A stretch of 64,000 nt of DNA from contig JAIYBJ010000017.1 of the NCBI GenBank assembly GCA_027488575.1, positions 39,866 through 103,865 of the forward strand, given 5' to 3'. Below, piece after piece: positions 16,300-25,902 of this stretch (positions are counted from its first letter, which is position 1; each line of letters begins with the position of its first letter). This DNA comes from Streptomycetaceae bacterium. GTDB taxonomy: Bacteria > Actinomycetota > Actinomycetes > Nanopelagicales > Nanopelagicaceae. Made by a program: the position numbers and the translations under genes. The notes below the pieces were generated by a model. That model did no database searches. It saw only the letters and a program-made list of their open reading frames with translations, and was not told the origin of the DNA.

Positions 16300-18408
16300 A
16301 TGTTTGCAGGGCTTGGAAGATTCATAGTTCGTCGCAAGAAATCTGTATTGATTGTCTTTATCGTTGGAATTCTTGCTGCAGGTGGTGTTGGTTCCCTTGC
16401 ATTCTCAAAACTCGATAGCGGTGGCTACTCAGACCTTAATAGTGACTCTGCAAAAGCTTATGAGTACTTAACTGACACGTTCAAGGTGCAAGAACCTGCT
16501 GCGATTTTGGTGATCGATACAGGTAACAAAAATGTGAACGATCCTGCTGTCATTGCCGAAGCTACGGCTCTTGAAGCTAAGGTCAATAGTGTTGCAACAG
16601 TAGACCGCACGCTTTCTTATTGGACAACTGGTGGCGCGCCTTCCATGAAAGCGGCAGATGACAAGGCTGCGTTCTTGTTTATTTTTTCAGATCCAGATTC
16701 GAATGACTGGGCTTCGCTAGAAAAAATTGGAAAAGAAGTTCAAGCACAATTCGATGGTAAGCAAGGTAACTTCACCGTCTATGCATCTGGCGCAGGAGTA
16801 ATCACTAACGCCATTAATAGCAAGATCAAAGAAGACTTACTTCTAGCTGAAGCCATTGCAATCCCCCTTACTTTTATTCTCCTGATTTTTGTCTTTGGCG
16901 CCATGGTTGCTTCGGCAATGCCCTTGGTGGTTGGTGTTAGCGCAATTCTTGGATCATTCTTCATAATTTTTCTCTTCACACTTTTCACGGACGTTTCAGT
17001 CTTTGCCCTCAATTTGATTACAGGTTTGGGATTAGGACTTGGAATTGATTACGCACTTCTAATCGTCAATCGATTCCGAGAAGAATTACACGCAGGCAAG
17101 AGTGTGGATGAATCGGTGATCACAACCGTTGCAACAGCAGGAAAAACAGTTTTTTATTCTGGATTAACGGTGCTAGTCACAATGGCTTCACTCTTGTTGT
17201 TCCCATTGAACTTTTTGAAGTCATTTGGTTATGCAGGTGTATCAGTAATTTCCCTTGCAGTTGTTGGCGCTCTCATTCCTTTGCCAGCATTGCTTGCGAT
17301 TCTGGGACACAAAATTGATAAAGGCGTTATTCGCAAAGCTGGCATTGTTCCGTCAGAAGACGGACGTTGGGCTCGCACAGCTCGCACGGTTATGAAGCGG
17401 CCTGTACCTGTTGTAATTGGTTCGCTCCTGGTTCTCGGCATTCTTGCTGCGCCAATAACAAATATTGCATTTGCTTCAGTTGATGCTCGCGTACTTCCAA
17501 AATCTGATCCAGCAGCCGTTGCATCTACTGTAATTGATCAACGATTTACCGGACTTGAAGGCAGCCCAATCGAAGTTGTTATTCCAAATGGCAAAGGTAA
17601 AGAGATTGAAATCAATAACTTCTTGGCCCAAGTGCAAGGCGTCTATGGAATCGCTCGCGTCGGCCAGATTGAGTACTTTGGAAATGATGTTCGTGTGCAA
17701 GTAATTTCAAGCGAACAATCTCGTACGTTAGATGCTCAGAGAATTATTCACGATATTCGTGCGCTGCCAGTTCCAGAAGGAACACTGATTGGTGGAGCTG
17801 CTGCGGACTTCACGGATTCGCAAGATGGAATCGCTCGTGCACTTCCTTGGGCCTTGGGTTGGATTGCATTGACTGTCTTTGTTCTTATCTTCGTATTTAC
17901 TGGATCAATAATCTTGCCAATCAAAGCCGTCCTACTAAATGCCATGTCCCTGATTGCAACGCTGGGCGCGGTTACCTGGATATTCATTGATGGTCACTTG
18001 AAGTGGCTAGTTGGTGATTTCACTGTCACAGGAACTGTCGATACAGGTTCAATTATTTTGATTGCAGTAGTCGTCTTTGGTTTATCTATGGACTACGAAC
18101 TCTTCTTACTCTCACGTATTCGCGAAGAGCATCTAGAAGGAAAATCAAATATTGAATCAGTTGCCAAAGGTTTACAACGCTCTGCACGAATCATCACTGC
18201 AGCAGCGCTATTACTTGCAGTTGTCTTCGCAGCATTTATGACAAGCGGTGTTACTTCAATCAAGATGCTCGGTTTTGGAGTGGCATTTGCGGTATTGCTC
18301 GATGCAACCTTAGTTCGCGCATTATTAGTGCCTGCTCTGATGCGTTTATTTGGTGAACGCAATTGGTGGGCACCAAAATCATTGCAACGATTTACTCTTA
18401 AGCACTAA
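16300..18408 (+). CDS. MmpL/RND-superfamily membrane transporter
   Basis: A 702-residue MMPL-type transporter, with 12 predicted membrane helices arranged as two repeats of one helix, an extracytoplasmic loop and five helices. The signature GLGLGIDYALLIVNRFREEL (about residues 244-263) and its second-repeat partner VFGLSMDYELFLLSRIREEH are the proton-relay regions of the family. Substrates in relatives are lipids or drugs; this organism lacks the mycobacterial envelope, so the cargo is open. AGGGG lies five bases before the ATG. Confidence 0.88.
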   Translation: MFAGLGRFIVRRKKSVLIVFIVGILAAGGVGSLAFSKLDSGGYSDLNSDSAKAYEYLTDTFKVQEPAAILVIDTGNKNVNDPAVIAEATALEAKVNSVATVDRTLSYWTTGGAPSMKAADDKAAFLFIFSDPDSNDWASLEKIGKEVQAQFDGKQGNFTVYASGAGVITNAINSKIKEDLLLAEAIAIPLTFILLIFVFGAMVASAMPLVVGVSAILGSFFIIFLFTLFTDVSVFALNLITGLGLGLGIDYALLIVNRFREELHAGKSVDESVITTVATAGKTVFYSGLTVLVTMASLLLFPLNFLKSFGYAGVSVISLAVVGALIPLPALLAILGHKIDKGVIRKAGIVPSEDGRWARTARTVMKRPVPVVIGSLLVLGILAAPITNIAFASVDARVLPKSDPAAVASTVIDQRFTGLEGSPIEVVIPNGKGKEIEINNFLAQVQGVYGIARVGQIEYFGNDVRVQVISSEQSRTLDAQRIIHDIRALPVPEGTLIGGAAADFTDSQDGIARALPWALGWIALTVFVLIFVFTGSIILPIKAVLLNAMSLIATLGAVTWIFIDGHLKWLVGDFTVTGTVDTGSIILIAVVVFGLSMDYELFLLSRIREEHLEGKSNIESVAKGLQRSARIITAAALLLAVVFAAFMTSGVTSIKMLGFGVAFAVLLDATLVRALLVPALMRLFGERNWWAPKSLQRFTLKH

Positions 18409-18431
18409 ACAAACATTAATTGAAGATTATG

Positions 18432-18504
18432 TGTCCCCGGCGGGAGTTGAACCTGCGACCTACCGCTTAGGAGGCGGTTGCTCTATCCACTGAGCTACGG
18501 GGAC
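18432..18504 (-). tRNA. tRNA-Arg (anticodon CCT)
   Basis: On the minus strand the acceptor arms GTCCCCG and CGGGGAC pair perfectly. The anticodon stem ACCGC/GCGGT encloses CTCCTAA, giving anticodon CCT. The T arm GCAGG-TTCAACT-CCCGC pairs with one G-C and otherwise standard pairs, and the discriminator is A at 18432. No CCA is encoded. Confidence 0.94.
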
Positions 18505-18551
18505 GTGTGTTGCTATTGCGCAATCTTGCCATGTACTTGCAAACTAAAGCC

Positions 18552-20234
18552 ATGGCTAAGGATTTTGATGTTCTCATCATCGGTTCTGGCTTCGGCGGTT
18601 CTGTTTCAGCACTCAGGCTTACAGAAAAAGGTTATTCCGTAGCAGTTTTGGAAGCGGGCAAAAGATTTAAGGAAAAAGACTTCCCTAAGACTTCTTGGCG
18701 TTTACGTAAATTTCTCTTCTTTCCAAAGCTTGGTTTATTAGGAATACAAAGAATTCATGCGCTACCTGATGTTTTAATCCTTGCGGGCGCCGGTGTTGGT
18801 GGCGGATCGCTTGTGTATGCGAACACTCTGTATCAACCACCAGATTCTTACTTCCAAGATAAACAGTGGAATCACATCACAGATTGGAAATCAGAGTTAT
18901 TGCCTTGGTATGACCAAGCTAGCCGAATGCTTGGTGTTGCCGAGAATCCATACTTTTCTCCAAGTGATCAAGCGATGAAAGATGTTGCTATCGAAATGGG
19001 TGTTGGTCATACATTCAAGATGGCTCCACTTGGCGTTTATTTTGGCGAAGGTTCGGGAGTCGCAAGTAAGGATCCATACTTTGGCGGTGTTGGTCCTGCT
19101 CGAAATGGTTGCCAACAATGTGGCGCATGTATGACTGGATGCAGGTTTAACTCCAAAAATACATTGCCCAAAAATTATCTAGGTTTAGCAGAGTCTGCGG
19201 GAGCAAAAGTATTTCCACTGACAACTGTTACTTCTTTCGAGCAAGCACCGGATGGTTCGTGGATAGTTAAGGCTAAGAAAACAAATGGGTTGTTTGGCAG
19301 AAAAATAACTTTTACGGCAAATGAATTAATCGTTAGCGCCGGAACATATAACACTCAAAAACTTCTTCATCGGATGAAAGCAACGGGAAAACTACCGAAG
19401 CTTTCAGATCGTCTTGGCGACTTATCTCGAACAAATAGCGAAGCACTCACTGGAGCGCTCTTGCCAAAGTCCGATATTGATTTCAGCAAGGGCGCTGCAA
19501 TTACCTCTTCATTCTTTCCTGATGATCACACTCACGTAGAACCAGTTCGGTATGGCAAGGGCAGCAATGCGATGGGCTTATTGCAAACAATCATGACTGA
19601 TGGCGACCTTGCAAAAGATCGTCGTCGCCAATGGGTTCGTGAATTCATCAAGAAGCCTTCTTTGTTATTGCGCGTTCTAAATGTTCATCAATGGTCGGAG
19701 CGCACTGTTATTGCACTAGTAATGCAAAACGTTGATTCAGCACTATCTGTCAGACCAAAGAAGAAGTGGTGGGGTGTGGGTTTAACGTCAACAAATAACT
19801 CTGATAATCCGAATGCCACATATATTCCTGCTGCAAATGAAACTGTCCGACGCATAGCCAATAAATATGGTGGCTTTGCAGGAGGACATATCGGTGACTT
19901 AATCGGTGCTCCATTTACTGCTCACTTTGTGGGCGGGTGCGTAATTGGTTCAGATATTTCACAGGGAGTTATCGATCCGTATCACCGCGTTTGGAATTAC
20001 CCAACGATGCATGTGGTAGACGGTGCTGCGGTGACTGCAAACCTTGGCGTTAATCCTTCACTAACTATTACTGCTCAAGCAGAACGTGCGATTTCTTTCT
20101 GGCCCAATAAAGGTGAGTTAGATCCACGCCCAGTTCAAAACAGCGAGTACCAACGGATTAATTCAGTTGCACCACATTCACCATTTGTTCCTGCTGGTGC
20201 AATTGGTGAATTACTTATGCCACCAGCGAAGTAA
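18552..20234 (+). CDS. GMC-family FAD oxidoreductase, cholesterol-oxidase-like
   Basis: A flavoprotein of about 560 residues. The FAD loop VLIIGSGFGGSVSALRL is at the start (about residues 6-22). GAGVGGGSLVYANTLYQP, the cysteine-rich CQQCGACMTGCRFNSKNTL, TAHFVGGCVIG and the C-terminal GVNPSLTITAQAER with catalytic-type His and Asn follow in the order of cholesterol oxidase relatives. Upstream in-frame codons run back to 18507 towards the tRNA, but the flavin motif fits ATG at 18552 best. The substrate is unknown; a hydroxy-sterol or other large alcohol is the family's usual range. Its tail overlaps the convergent BadF-type gene by 24 bases. Confidence 0.82.
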   Translation: MAKDFDVLIIGSGFGGSVSALRLTEKGYSVAVLEAGKRFKEKDFPKTSWRLRKFLFFPKLGLLGIQRIHALPDVLILAGAGVGGGSLVYANTLYQPPDSYFQDKQWNHITDWKSELLPWYDQASRMLGVAENPYFSPSDQAMKDVAIEMGVGHTFKMAPLGVYFGEGSGVASKDPYFGGVGPARNGCQQCGACMTGCRFNSKNTLPKNYLGLAESAGAKVFPLTTVTSFEQAPDGSWIVKAKKTNGLFGRKITFTANELIVSAGTYNTQKLLHRMKATGKLPKLSDRLGDLSRTNSEALTGALLPKSDIDFSKGAAITSSFFPDDHTHVEPVRYGKGSNAMGLLQTIMTDGDLAKDRRRQWVREFIKKPSLLLRVLNVHQWSERTVIALVMQNVDSALSVRPKKKWWGVGLTSTNNSDNPNATYIPAANETVRRIANKYGGFAGGHIGDLIGAPFTAHFVGGCVIGSDISQGVIDPYHRVWNYPTMHVVDGAAVTANLGVNPSLTITAQAERAISFWPNKGELDPRPVQNSEYQRINSVAPHSPFVPAGAIGELLMPPAK

Positions 20235-21116
20235 AGGTTCAATATCTTCGTGTACGTGCTCAGCAATAAACATTGCACCATCTAAATGATTGCCTAGTGG
20301 TTCCACGAGAGTAATTTGTGGCAGCAACGAAGAAGTACGTCTGCGAATAGCTTCAACGTAGCCTTTATTCTCAGCTAGTTTTCCAAGAAGTGCTATTGCA
20401 ATACCTTCGTTGCGCATTCCACCAACATTTGTCCACGCAGCACGAATTGTCTTTGCTAAGTATTCGCCACCTTTATCTCTGATTGTTATTGCATCAGTAC
20501 ATTTAGTTTCAGCTGCTTCAAGCAGAGTTTTAGCAGCGTTGATACAGAGCAGTTGTGCTTTTGAATCTGTGTAAGACTTCAAGGATTCAAAAGTTTTAAT
20601 CTCAGATTCAAAGAATTCAGATAAGAACGTTGCATCATCTCTGCCTTCTTGTGTTGCAAGTACGCGCTCAAGTGCAGCTTTGCCTAACCAGAATCCCCCA
20701 CCGAGGTCGCCGAAAATATGTCCAAGACCATCGGTGTGCGAATAACTTCCGCGGCGACCTGCAATTGCAACTGCTCCACTGCCGATAGATAAAGCGACTC
20801 CATCTTTGTTTCCAAGTGCGCCAAAGTAACCAGCTAAGCCATCATCAATTACGGCAACTGATGTGGCACCAAAATATTTTGAGGCAAGGACTCCATAAGG
20901 TTTTGGATCACCTACATCGCCATAAACACCGGTAATGCTGAGTGCAAGGACATCACTCTGAAAACTTGAGCCGAAGTTTTCTTGAGCTTCTGCAAATAAA
21001 TCATTAATTACATCAAGAGTTGATTCGTGAGCATGCTTCGCTCGTTTACTTGTGAATTGCGAATCAGATGACTTAAATCGCGCACCTGATTGCCCTAAGT
21101 CGACTGCTAGCACCAT
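20211..21116 (-). CDS. BadF/BadG-type ATPase, probable N-acetylglucosamine kinase
   Basis: An ASKHA-fold sugar-kinase-like protein of 301 residues. It begins MVLAVDLGQSGARFKSSD (phosphate 1 loop), has a central ALSIGSGAVAIAGRRGSYSHTDGLGHIFGDLGGGFWLGKAAL (phosphate 2 and adenosine region), and the rest fits the BadF/BadG/BcrA/BcrD family that includes GlcNAc kinase. An in-frame extension upstream to 21215 would run into the divergent SDR, while a TAGACT hexamer seven bases before ATG 21116 supports this start. A role in amino-sugar salvage is likely but not proven. Confidence 0.82.
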   Translation of the reverse strand: MVLAVDLGQSGARFKSSDSQFTSKRAKHAHESTLDVINDLFAEAQENFGSSFQSDVLALSITGVYGDVGDPKPYGVLASKYFGATSVAVIDDGLAGYFGALGNKDGVALSIGSGAVAIAGRRGSYSHTDGLGHIFGDLGGGFWLGKAALERVLATQEGRDDATFLSEFFESEIKTFESLKSYTDSKAQLLCINAAKTLLEAAETKCTDAITIRDKGGEYLAKTIRAAWTNVGGMRNEGIAIALLGKLAENKGYVEAIRRRTSSLLPQITLVEPLGNHLDGAMFIAEHVHEDIEPLLRWWHK

Positions 21117-21123
21117 AATTGCA

Positions 21124-21129
21124 AGTCTA
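21124..21129 (-). promoter_or_regulatory. Leaderless -10 hexamer for the BadF-type kinase
   Basis: On the minus strand TAGACT, seven bases (TGCAATT), then ATG at 21116. It decides the start codon against the longer frame. Confidence 0.55.
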
Positions 21130-21143
21130 GTTAAGGAGAGCAG

Positions 21144-21914
21144 ATGAGTAAATGGGCCGTGGTCACAGGCGCAACAGCCGGCATTGGTGAGAGCTTCACT
21201 CGCATATTGGCCCATGATGGTTTCAACATTGTTTTGGTCGCTCGAGATCTAGATCGCATGAAAGAGCGTGCTGCACATTTGGAATCACAATTCAAAGTTC
21301 AGACTGCAATTATCCAAGCAGATTTGGCCACAGATGAAGGTTGTGCAAAAGTTGAAGAGTATTTGCGCGAAAATCAGATTGAAGTTCTCATTAATAACGC
21401 AGGGTTTGGAATAAACAAGGCCTTTTCTGTCAGCGACATTGATTCCGAACAACAACTATTAGATGTACTAGTTCGCACACCGATGCGTTTGATGCACACA
21501 GTTTTGCCACAAATGAAAGAGCGCAATAGCGGATCGATTATCAATGTGTCATCTGTTGCAGGCTGGATTGCTGGTGGAACCTACAGCGCCTCAAAGTCTT
21601 ATCTGACCGTCCTTTCTGAATCTCTTCACACAGAAATGAGTGGAACAGGTATAAAAATTTCTGCGCTCTGTCCTGGTTTTACCCGAACCGAGTTTCATGA
21701 ACGCGGACGTATGCGCATGAATGGTTTACCAGAATTTATGTGGCTCAGCGCTGACCGTGTTGTCACACAGGCGTGGAAGGAGAATCAAAACGGAAAGGTT
21801 TTATCCGTGCCTGGTTGGCAGTATTTGATTTTAAGTTCTGTCTCTCGCTTTGGTCCACGACCACTTGTTCGCAAATTAGGAATGAACGTCAGGGCTCGCC
21901 AGCGCCAAAAGTGA
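21144..21914 (+). CDS. Short-chain dehydrogenase/reductase
   Basis: A 256-residue classical SDR. The cofactor loop VTGATAGIGESF (about residues 7-18), NNAGFG, the catalytic SSVAGWIAGGTYSASKSY with Ser and Tyr-x-x-x-Lys, and a C-terminal extension with VPGWQYLILSSVSRFGPRPLVRKL are seen. That tail pattern is typical of DltE/short-chain oxidoreductases of unknown substrate. AAGGAG seven bases before the ATG is a clear ribosome binding site, in contrast to its divergent leaderless neighbour. Confidence 0.88.
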   Translation: MSKWAVVTGATAGIGESFTRILAHDGFNIVLVARDLDRMKERAAHLESQFKVQTAIIQADLATDEGCAKVEEYLRENQIEVLINNAGFGINKAFSVSDIDSEQQLLDVLVRTPMRLMHTVLPQMKERNSGSIINVSSVAGWIAGGTYSASKSYLTVLSESLHTEMSGTGIKISALCPGFTRTEFHERGRMRMNGLPEFMWLSADRVVTQAWKENQNGKVLSVPGWQYLILSSVSRFGPRPLVRKLGMNVRARQRQK

Positions 21915-21917
21915 ATC

Positions 21918-21935
21918 TATAGGGCTAGCCCTATA
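21918..21935. promoter_or_regulatory. Perfect 18-bp palindrome upstream of the diguanylate cyclase
   Basis: TATAGGGCTAGCCCTATA is an exact inverted repeat without a spacer. It lies 4 bases after the SDR stop and reaches the expected -35 position of the GGDEF promoter (-10 at 21957). No T run follows, so an operator is more likely than a terminator. Confidence 0.5.
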
Positions 21936-21956
21936 CGCATCAGAACTTAACTCTTC

Positions 21957-21962
21957 TACGGT
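21957..21962 (+). promoter_or_regulatory. Leaderless -10 hexamer for the GGDEF gene
   Basis: TACGGT, six bases (GTTGGT), then the GTG start at 21969. There is no Shine-Dalgarno sequence. Confidence 0.6.
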
Positions 21963-21968
21963 GTTGGT

Positions 21969-23351
21969 GTGCTCCGTAAATATCTATCCCTCAATACCGT
22001 GGGTTTCTTGCTCTTAATAACTCACTTAATTTCTCGAGCAATACATACAACTCCACAGATTTATCTGGACTTATGGATTTATAACGCAATTGCAATTCTC
22101 TTTGTTTTTTCACTCATTGGCGTACCTATCTTTAATGACCATGTCGGTATTGCATTCATGGCACTGGCTATTGCATTCTGGGCAGCAGGTTCTTTTCTTT
22201 CCTCGCTTAGTGTTTTTTACAGTATCAACTTGCGAATCGAGTTGATTTCTAATCTTCTATACATGCTCTTTTACCCAGCAGCATTTATTGCACTGCCCCG
22301 ATTGCTCTCTCAAAGATCACGAATTTCTGCAGTCGAAATTCTGGATTCCACAATCATCGCTCTCGGTTTAAGTTCACTCGGCACTGCATTATTTGTTGGT
22401 CCAGTATTGCCCAGACTCAATGGCGATATGTTGATGACTTTCTTCGCAATTTTTTATCCAGTCGGTGATTTAATTTTGGTGGCCAGCGTGATTTCTACTC
22501 TGTTGACACAAAGAGTTTCCAAGAGAGCGATTATTGCTAGCTTGGGAATTTTCATCTTTGCCTTTTCTGATTTTCTTTACTTATGGCTGCATGTCAATAA
22601 CAAGTATGTCTTTGGATCAATTTCAGATGATGGTTGGCTGGTGGGGCTTGCATTAATTGTTATGTCTACGCAATTCAAAGCAAGTGAGCAGTTATCCAAT
22701 GACGGTGTAAATCCAGTATTTGTTGCACTCTCGGTTTTCTTGAGTGCGACACTGCTGGGGATAATCACATTGCGACCTGGTTATTTTCCTTCATTTATTC
22801 TCTTGCCGACTCTGCTGACCTTACTTGTCGCATTTATTCGAATGACTATTGCACTGCGACAAGCACGTTCACTTGGCACTGAACGAACTCTTGCTCGCAC
22901 TGATGAGTTAACGGGATTATCTAATCGCAGGAAGCTGATTGCAGAGATGGATGAGATTGGAAGTACTGAGAGAGCTCTTTTGATCTTGGATCTTGATGGT
23001 TTCAAACCTGTTAACGATTCTTTCGGTCATGACGTCGGTGATGAAATTTTGAAACAAGTGGCTATGCGTTTTCATAGAGCACTTCCGCCGGATGCCACAC
23101 TTGCCAGATTAGGTGGAGATGAATTTGGTGTGTTGATTCACGGGAATTACGAAACAAGTATGGAAGTTGCGCTGGCTCTTCATGCGACCATGAGTTATCC
23201 ATTTGTTATTGGAAAGGAATCAATAGATCTAGGAGTCAGTATTGGAGTGGCCGCAAACAATGAAAATCATGATTTACTGCGACGAGCAGATGTTGCTATG
23301 TATCGAGCCAAGCGAGAATCACTCGGCGTTGCGCACTTTGATTTCTTCTAA
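21969..23351 (+). CDS. Membrane-bound diguanylate cyclase (GGDEF domain)
   Basis: A 460-residue protein. The first 285 residues form eight or nine membrane helices without a recognisable sensor family. The C-terminal GGDEF domain has LTGLSNRRKL, LDLDGFKPVNDSFGHDVGDE and an intact GGDEF motif at residues 382-386, so it should make cyclic di-GMP. The inhibitory I-site (RxxD) is LPPD here, so product feedback is probably lost. No EAL domain is present. The GTG start is fixed by the leaderless -10. The end overlaps the convergent photolyase by 33 bases. Confidence 0.88.
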   Translation: MLRKYLSLNTVGFLLLITHLISRAIHTTPQIYLDLWIYNAIAILFVFSLIGVPIFNDHVGIAFMALAIAFWAAGSFLSSLSVFYSINLRIELISNLLYMLFYPAAFIALPRLLSQRSRISAVEILDSTIIALGLSSLGTALFVGPVLPRLNGDMLMTFFAIFYPVGDLILVASVISTLLTQRVSKRAIIASLGIFIFAFSDFLYLWLHVNNKYVFGSISDDGWLVGLALIVMSTQFKASEQLSNDGVNPVFVALSVFLSATLLGIITLRPGYFPSFILLPTLLTLLVAFIRMTIALRQARSLGTERTLARTDELTGLSNRRKLIAEMDEIGSTERALLILDLDGFKPVNDSFGHDVGDEILKQVAMRFHRALPPDATLARLGGDEFGVLIHGNYETSMEVALALHATMSYPFVIGKESIDLGVSIGVAANNENHDLLRRADVAMYRAKRESLGVAHFDFF

Positions 23352-24668
23352 GCGGGCAAGAGATTCAATGCGCTCTAGCGAGTGCTCAACTAATTTCTTT
23401 GGATAACCGTGTTTGTATCCATCGGCGCAATCCCATGGCTCGTGAATTTCATCCGCAGAAAGATGCGCTAATTCAGGTACGTACTTGCGGATGTAATCTC
23501 CATTTTCATCAAAGCGCTTGCCTTGTTCGATTGGATTAAAGACTCGGTAATACGGGGAAGCATCAGTTCCGCACCCTGCAGTCCACTGCCACCCATGTGC
23601 ATTTGATGCAATATCGAAATCAACAAGGTGTTCTTCAAAAAACAATGCTCCGTGTTGCCATTCGATGTGTAGATCTTTGGCTAAAAATGATGCAACGACC
23701 ATGCGAACACGATTGTGCATCCAGCCTTCTTTAATCAATTGGCGCATGCCAGCGTCAACAAATGGGTACCCAGTTTTGCCTTCACACCAAGCAATAAACT
23801 TCTTTCCCGGTTCGTCATAACGCATATTGGCAAATTGCGGTGCGTAATAATCTTTATCTGTATGGGGATAGTTGAACAAAACATCTGCATAAAACTCGCG
23901 CCACGCAATTTCTTTTCTGAATGTGTCGTGCGCTTTATTTTCACCCAATCCAGTAAGCAATGTGCGTGGATGAATTTCTCCCCATGTTAGATGCGCACTC
24001 ATTTTGCTCGTTCCATCGATGCCAGCAAAGTTACGTGTTTCATCATATGTATCAAGACCTTTGGCTTTAAATTTCTTAAAGCGTTCGTGTGCCGCTTTTT
24101 CGCCAGCTAATGGGATATCTGTACCCTCTGGCGCTTGCCATGTTGGAAAGTTTCTATCACTTGAATCCGGTGTGACTGCTTTGATTGATTTAGGGGCTGC
24201 AACAGCTGCGCGCCAACCGTGTGCAAGCCAGCCACGATAAAAAGGTGTGTACACGCGATAGTTTGTAGCATCACTTGGTTTCTTAACGCGACCCGGCGCA
24301 ACTGCATACGGACTTCCTGTGCGTGTTAGTTCGATACCTGCAGCTTCTACTTTTGCGTCGCGAGCCACAGCGTATGCATCGTATTCAGTAGAAACATGTA
24401 CCGATGTTGCCCCGTGCTTTTTCACAAGATTTTTGAGTACCTCTACTGGATCGCCAGAAAATACCTGCAATTTGTTATCTAGTGATTCATCAAGACTTTT
24501 GAGTGAGTTTGCTAAATAAGCCAAGCCTTTTGCACCCGTAATATCAATTAACTTTGGATCCAAAATGAATACAGGAACGATTTCTTCGCCCGCATCGATT
24601 GCAGCTAATAAAGCAGGATTATCAATCAGGCGTAAGTCGCGCCTGAACCACATGATGCTGCGCGACAT
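23319..24668 (-). CDS. phr: Deoxyribodipyrimidine photolyase
   Basis: Light-driven repair of pyrimidine dimers with a reduced FAD. The 449-residue protein has the N-terminal antenna domain MSRSIMWFRRDLRLIDNPAL and the C-terminal FAD domain, with WREFYADVLFNYP, GYPFVDAGMRQL, WMHNRVRMVVASFLAKDLHI and the GWQWTAGCGTDASPYYRVFNP signature of class I CPD photolyases. It follows citrate synthase by six bases. DNA photorepair fits life in sunlit surface water together with the actinorhodopsin. Confidence 0.94.
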   Translation of the reverse strand: MSRSIMWFRRDLRLIDNPALLAAIDAGEEIVPVFILDPKLIDITGAKGLAYLANSLKSLDESLDNKLQVFSGDPVEVLKNLVKKHGATSVHVSTEYDAYAVARDAKVEAAGIELTRTGSPYAVAPGRVKKPSDATNYRVYTPFYRGWLAHGWRAAVAAPKSIKAVTPDSSDRNFPTWQAPEGTDIPLAGEKAAHERFKKFKAKGLDTYDETRNFAGIDGTSKMSAHLTWGEIHPRTLLTGLGENKAHDTFRKEIAWREFYADVLFNYPHTDKDYYAPQFANMRYDEPGKKFIAWCEGKTGYPFVDAGMRQLIKEGWMHNRVRMVVASFLAKDLHIEWQHGALFFEEHLVDFDIASNAHGWQWTAGCGTDASPYYRVFNPIEQGKRFDENGDYIRKYVPELAHLSADEIHEPWDCADGYKHGYPKKLVEHSLERIESLARLEEIKVRNAE

Positions 24669-24674
24669 GATTAC

Positions 24675-25790
24675 TTAGTTATGTAGTTGGTGAACGGTCG
24701 CATCCCAGCCTTTAACATCTTCTGGTTTGCGTGGTGCTTTACCAATGTAACGAGCAGACGGGCGAATCAATCGACCTGTGCGCTTTTGCTCAAGGATGTG
24801 CGCTGACCAACCTGCAGTACGAGCAGCTGTAAACATTGAAGTAAATAGTGGGCCTGGTACTTCTGCGAAATCGAGAACAATTGCTGCCCAGAATTCAACG
24901 TTAGTTTCTAGTACACGCTCTGGATGGCGCTCGTGTAGTTCGGCAAGTGCTGCCTTTTCTAATTCGAGTGCAACGTCATAACGTGGTGCACCTAATTCTT
25001 TTGCTGTGCGACGCAATGTGCGTGCACGTGGATCTTCTGCGCGATAGACACGATGTCCAAATCCCATCAATCGTTCGCCACGATCCATTAAGTCTTTAAC
25101 GTACTTGCGAGCATCGCCAACACGTTCTACATCTTCAATCATTCCAAGAACGCGTGAAGGTGCACCGCCGTGAAGTGGCCCTGACATCGCACCGATTGCA
25201 CCCGAAAGCGCCGCAGCAACATCCGCACCAGTAGATGCGATTACGCGAGAAGTAAATGTAGATGCATTCATTCCATGCTCTGCAGCAGAGACAAAGTACG
25301 CATCGATTGCACGAACGTGAAGTGGATCTGGTTCTCCGCGCCAACGAATCATCATTCGTTCTACAACTGTGTGCGCTTTATCAATTTCAGATTCAGGAAC
25401 TGGTGTCGCAGAAATTCCGCGAGCAGATTGTGCAAGATACGAAAGAACCATGACAGATGCACGAGCAAGATTTGAACGAGCTTCTTCATCAGAAATATCC
25501 AAAAGTGGTTTGAATCCCCATGCGGGTGCAAGCATTGCAATTGCAGATTGCACGTCGACTCGAACATCGCCGGAGTGAACTGGAAGTGGAAATTTTTCTG
25601 CTGGTGGAAGACCTGGATTAAATTCATCATCAACAAGTAATCCCCATACGTTTCCAAATGAAACGCGTCCAACTAAATCTTCAATATCAACACCGCGGTA
25701 ACGAAGCGCACTGCCTTCTTTATCTGGTTCAGCAATTTCAGATTCAAAAGCTATGACACCTTCGAGACCTGGCTTGAAATCATCTGACAC
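24675..25790 (-). CDS. citA: Citrate synthase
   Basis: Condenses oxaloacetate and acetyl-CoA at the entry of the TCA cycle. The 371-residue protein shows LRYRGVDIEDL at the start, the catalytic His segments AAEHGMNASTF and SGPLHGGAPSRV, FGHRVYRAEDPRA, and the catalytic Asp region VEFWAAIVLDFAEVP. Size and segments fit the short CitA-type enzyme of mycobacteria. The GTG start at 25790 is preceded by AAAGGAG. Divergent from pdxH. Confidence 0.93.
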   Translation of the reverse strand: MSDDFKPGLEGVIAFESEIAEPDKEGSALRYRGVDIEDLVGRVSFGNVWGLLVDDEFNPGLPPAEKFPLPVHSGDVRVDVQSAIAMLAPAWGFKPLLDISDEEARSNLARASVMVLSYLAQSARGISATPVPESEIDKAHTVVERMMIRWRGEPDPLHVRAIDAYFVSAAEHGMNASTFTSRVIASTGADVAAALSGAIGAMSGPLHGGAPSRVLGMIEDVERVGDARKYVKDLMDRGERLMGFGHRVYRAEDPRARTLRRTAKELGAPRYDVALELEKAALAELHERHPERVLETNVEFWAAIVLDFAEVPGPLFTSMFTAARTAGWSAHILEQKRTGRLIRPSARYIGKAPRKPEDVKGWDATVHQLHN

Positions 25791-25902
25791 AACGCGCTCC
25801 TTTAGTGGGTATTACGGGGGTAATTCTGCCCCCATACAAGCCATGCTGGCGACCACGAAAGTTGAGATAGCCCTTCGGGCGAAAGTGACGTTAGATACAT
25901 CC

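Noticed and set aside
18507..18551. Longer N-terminus for the GMC oxidoreductase starting at TTG 18507
   Set aside because: It would add 15 residues before the FAD loop, begins 3 bases from the tRNA-Arg end and has no start signal.
25753..25902. Longer pdxH frame starting at 25753 or 25843
   Set aside because: The first part overlaps the citrate synthase start and none of the added residues fit PdxH N-termini; ATG 25903 gives the normal length. The 25843 start cannot be fully excluded.
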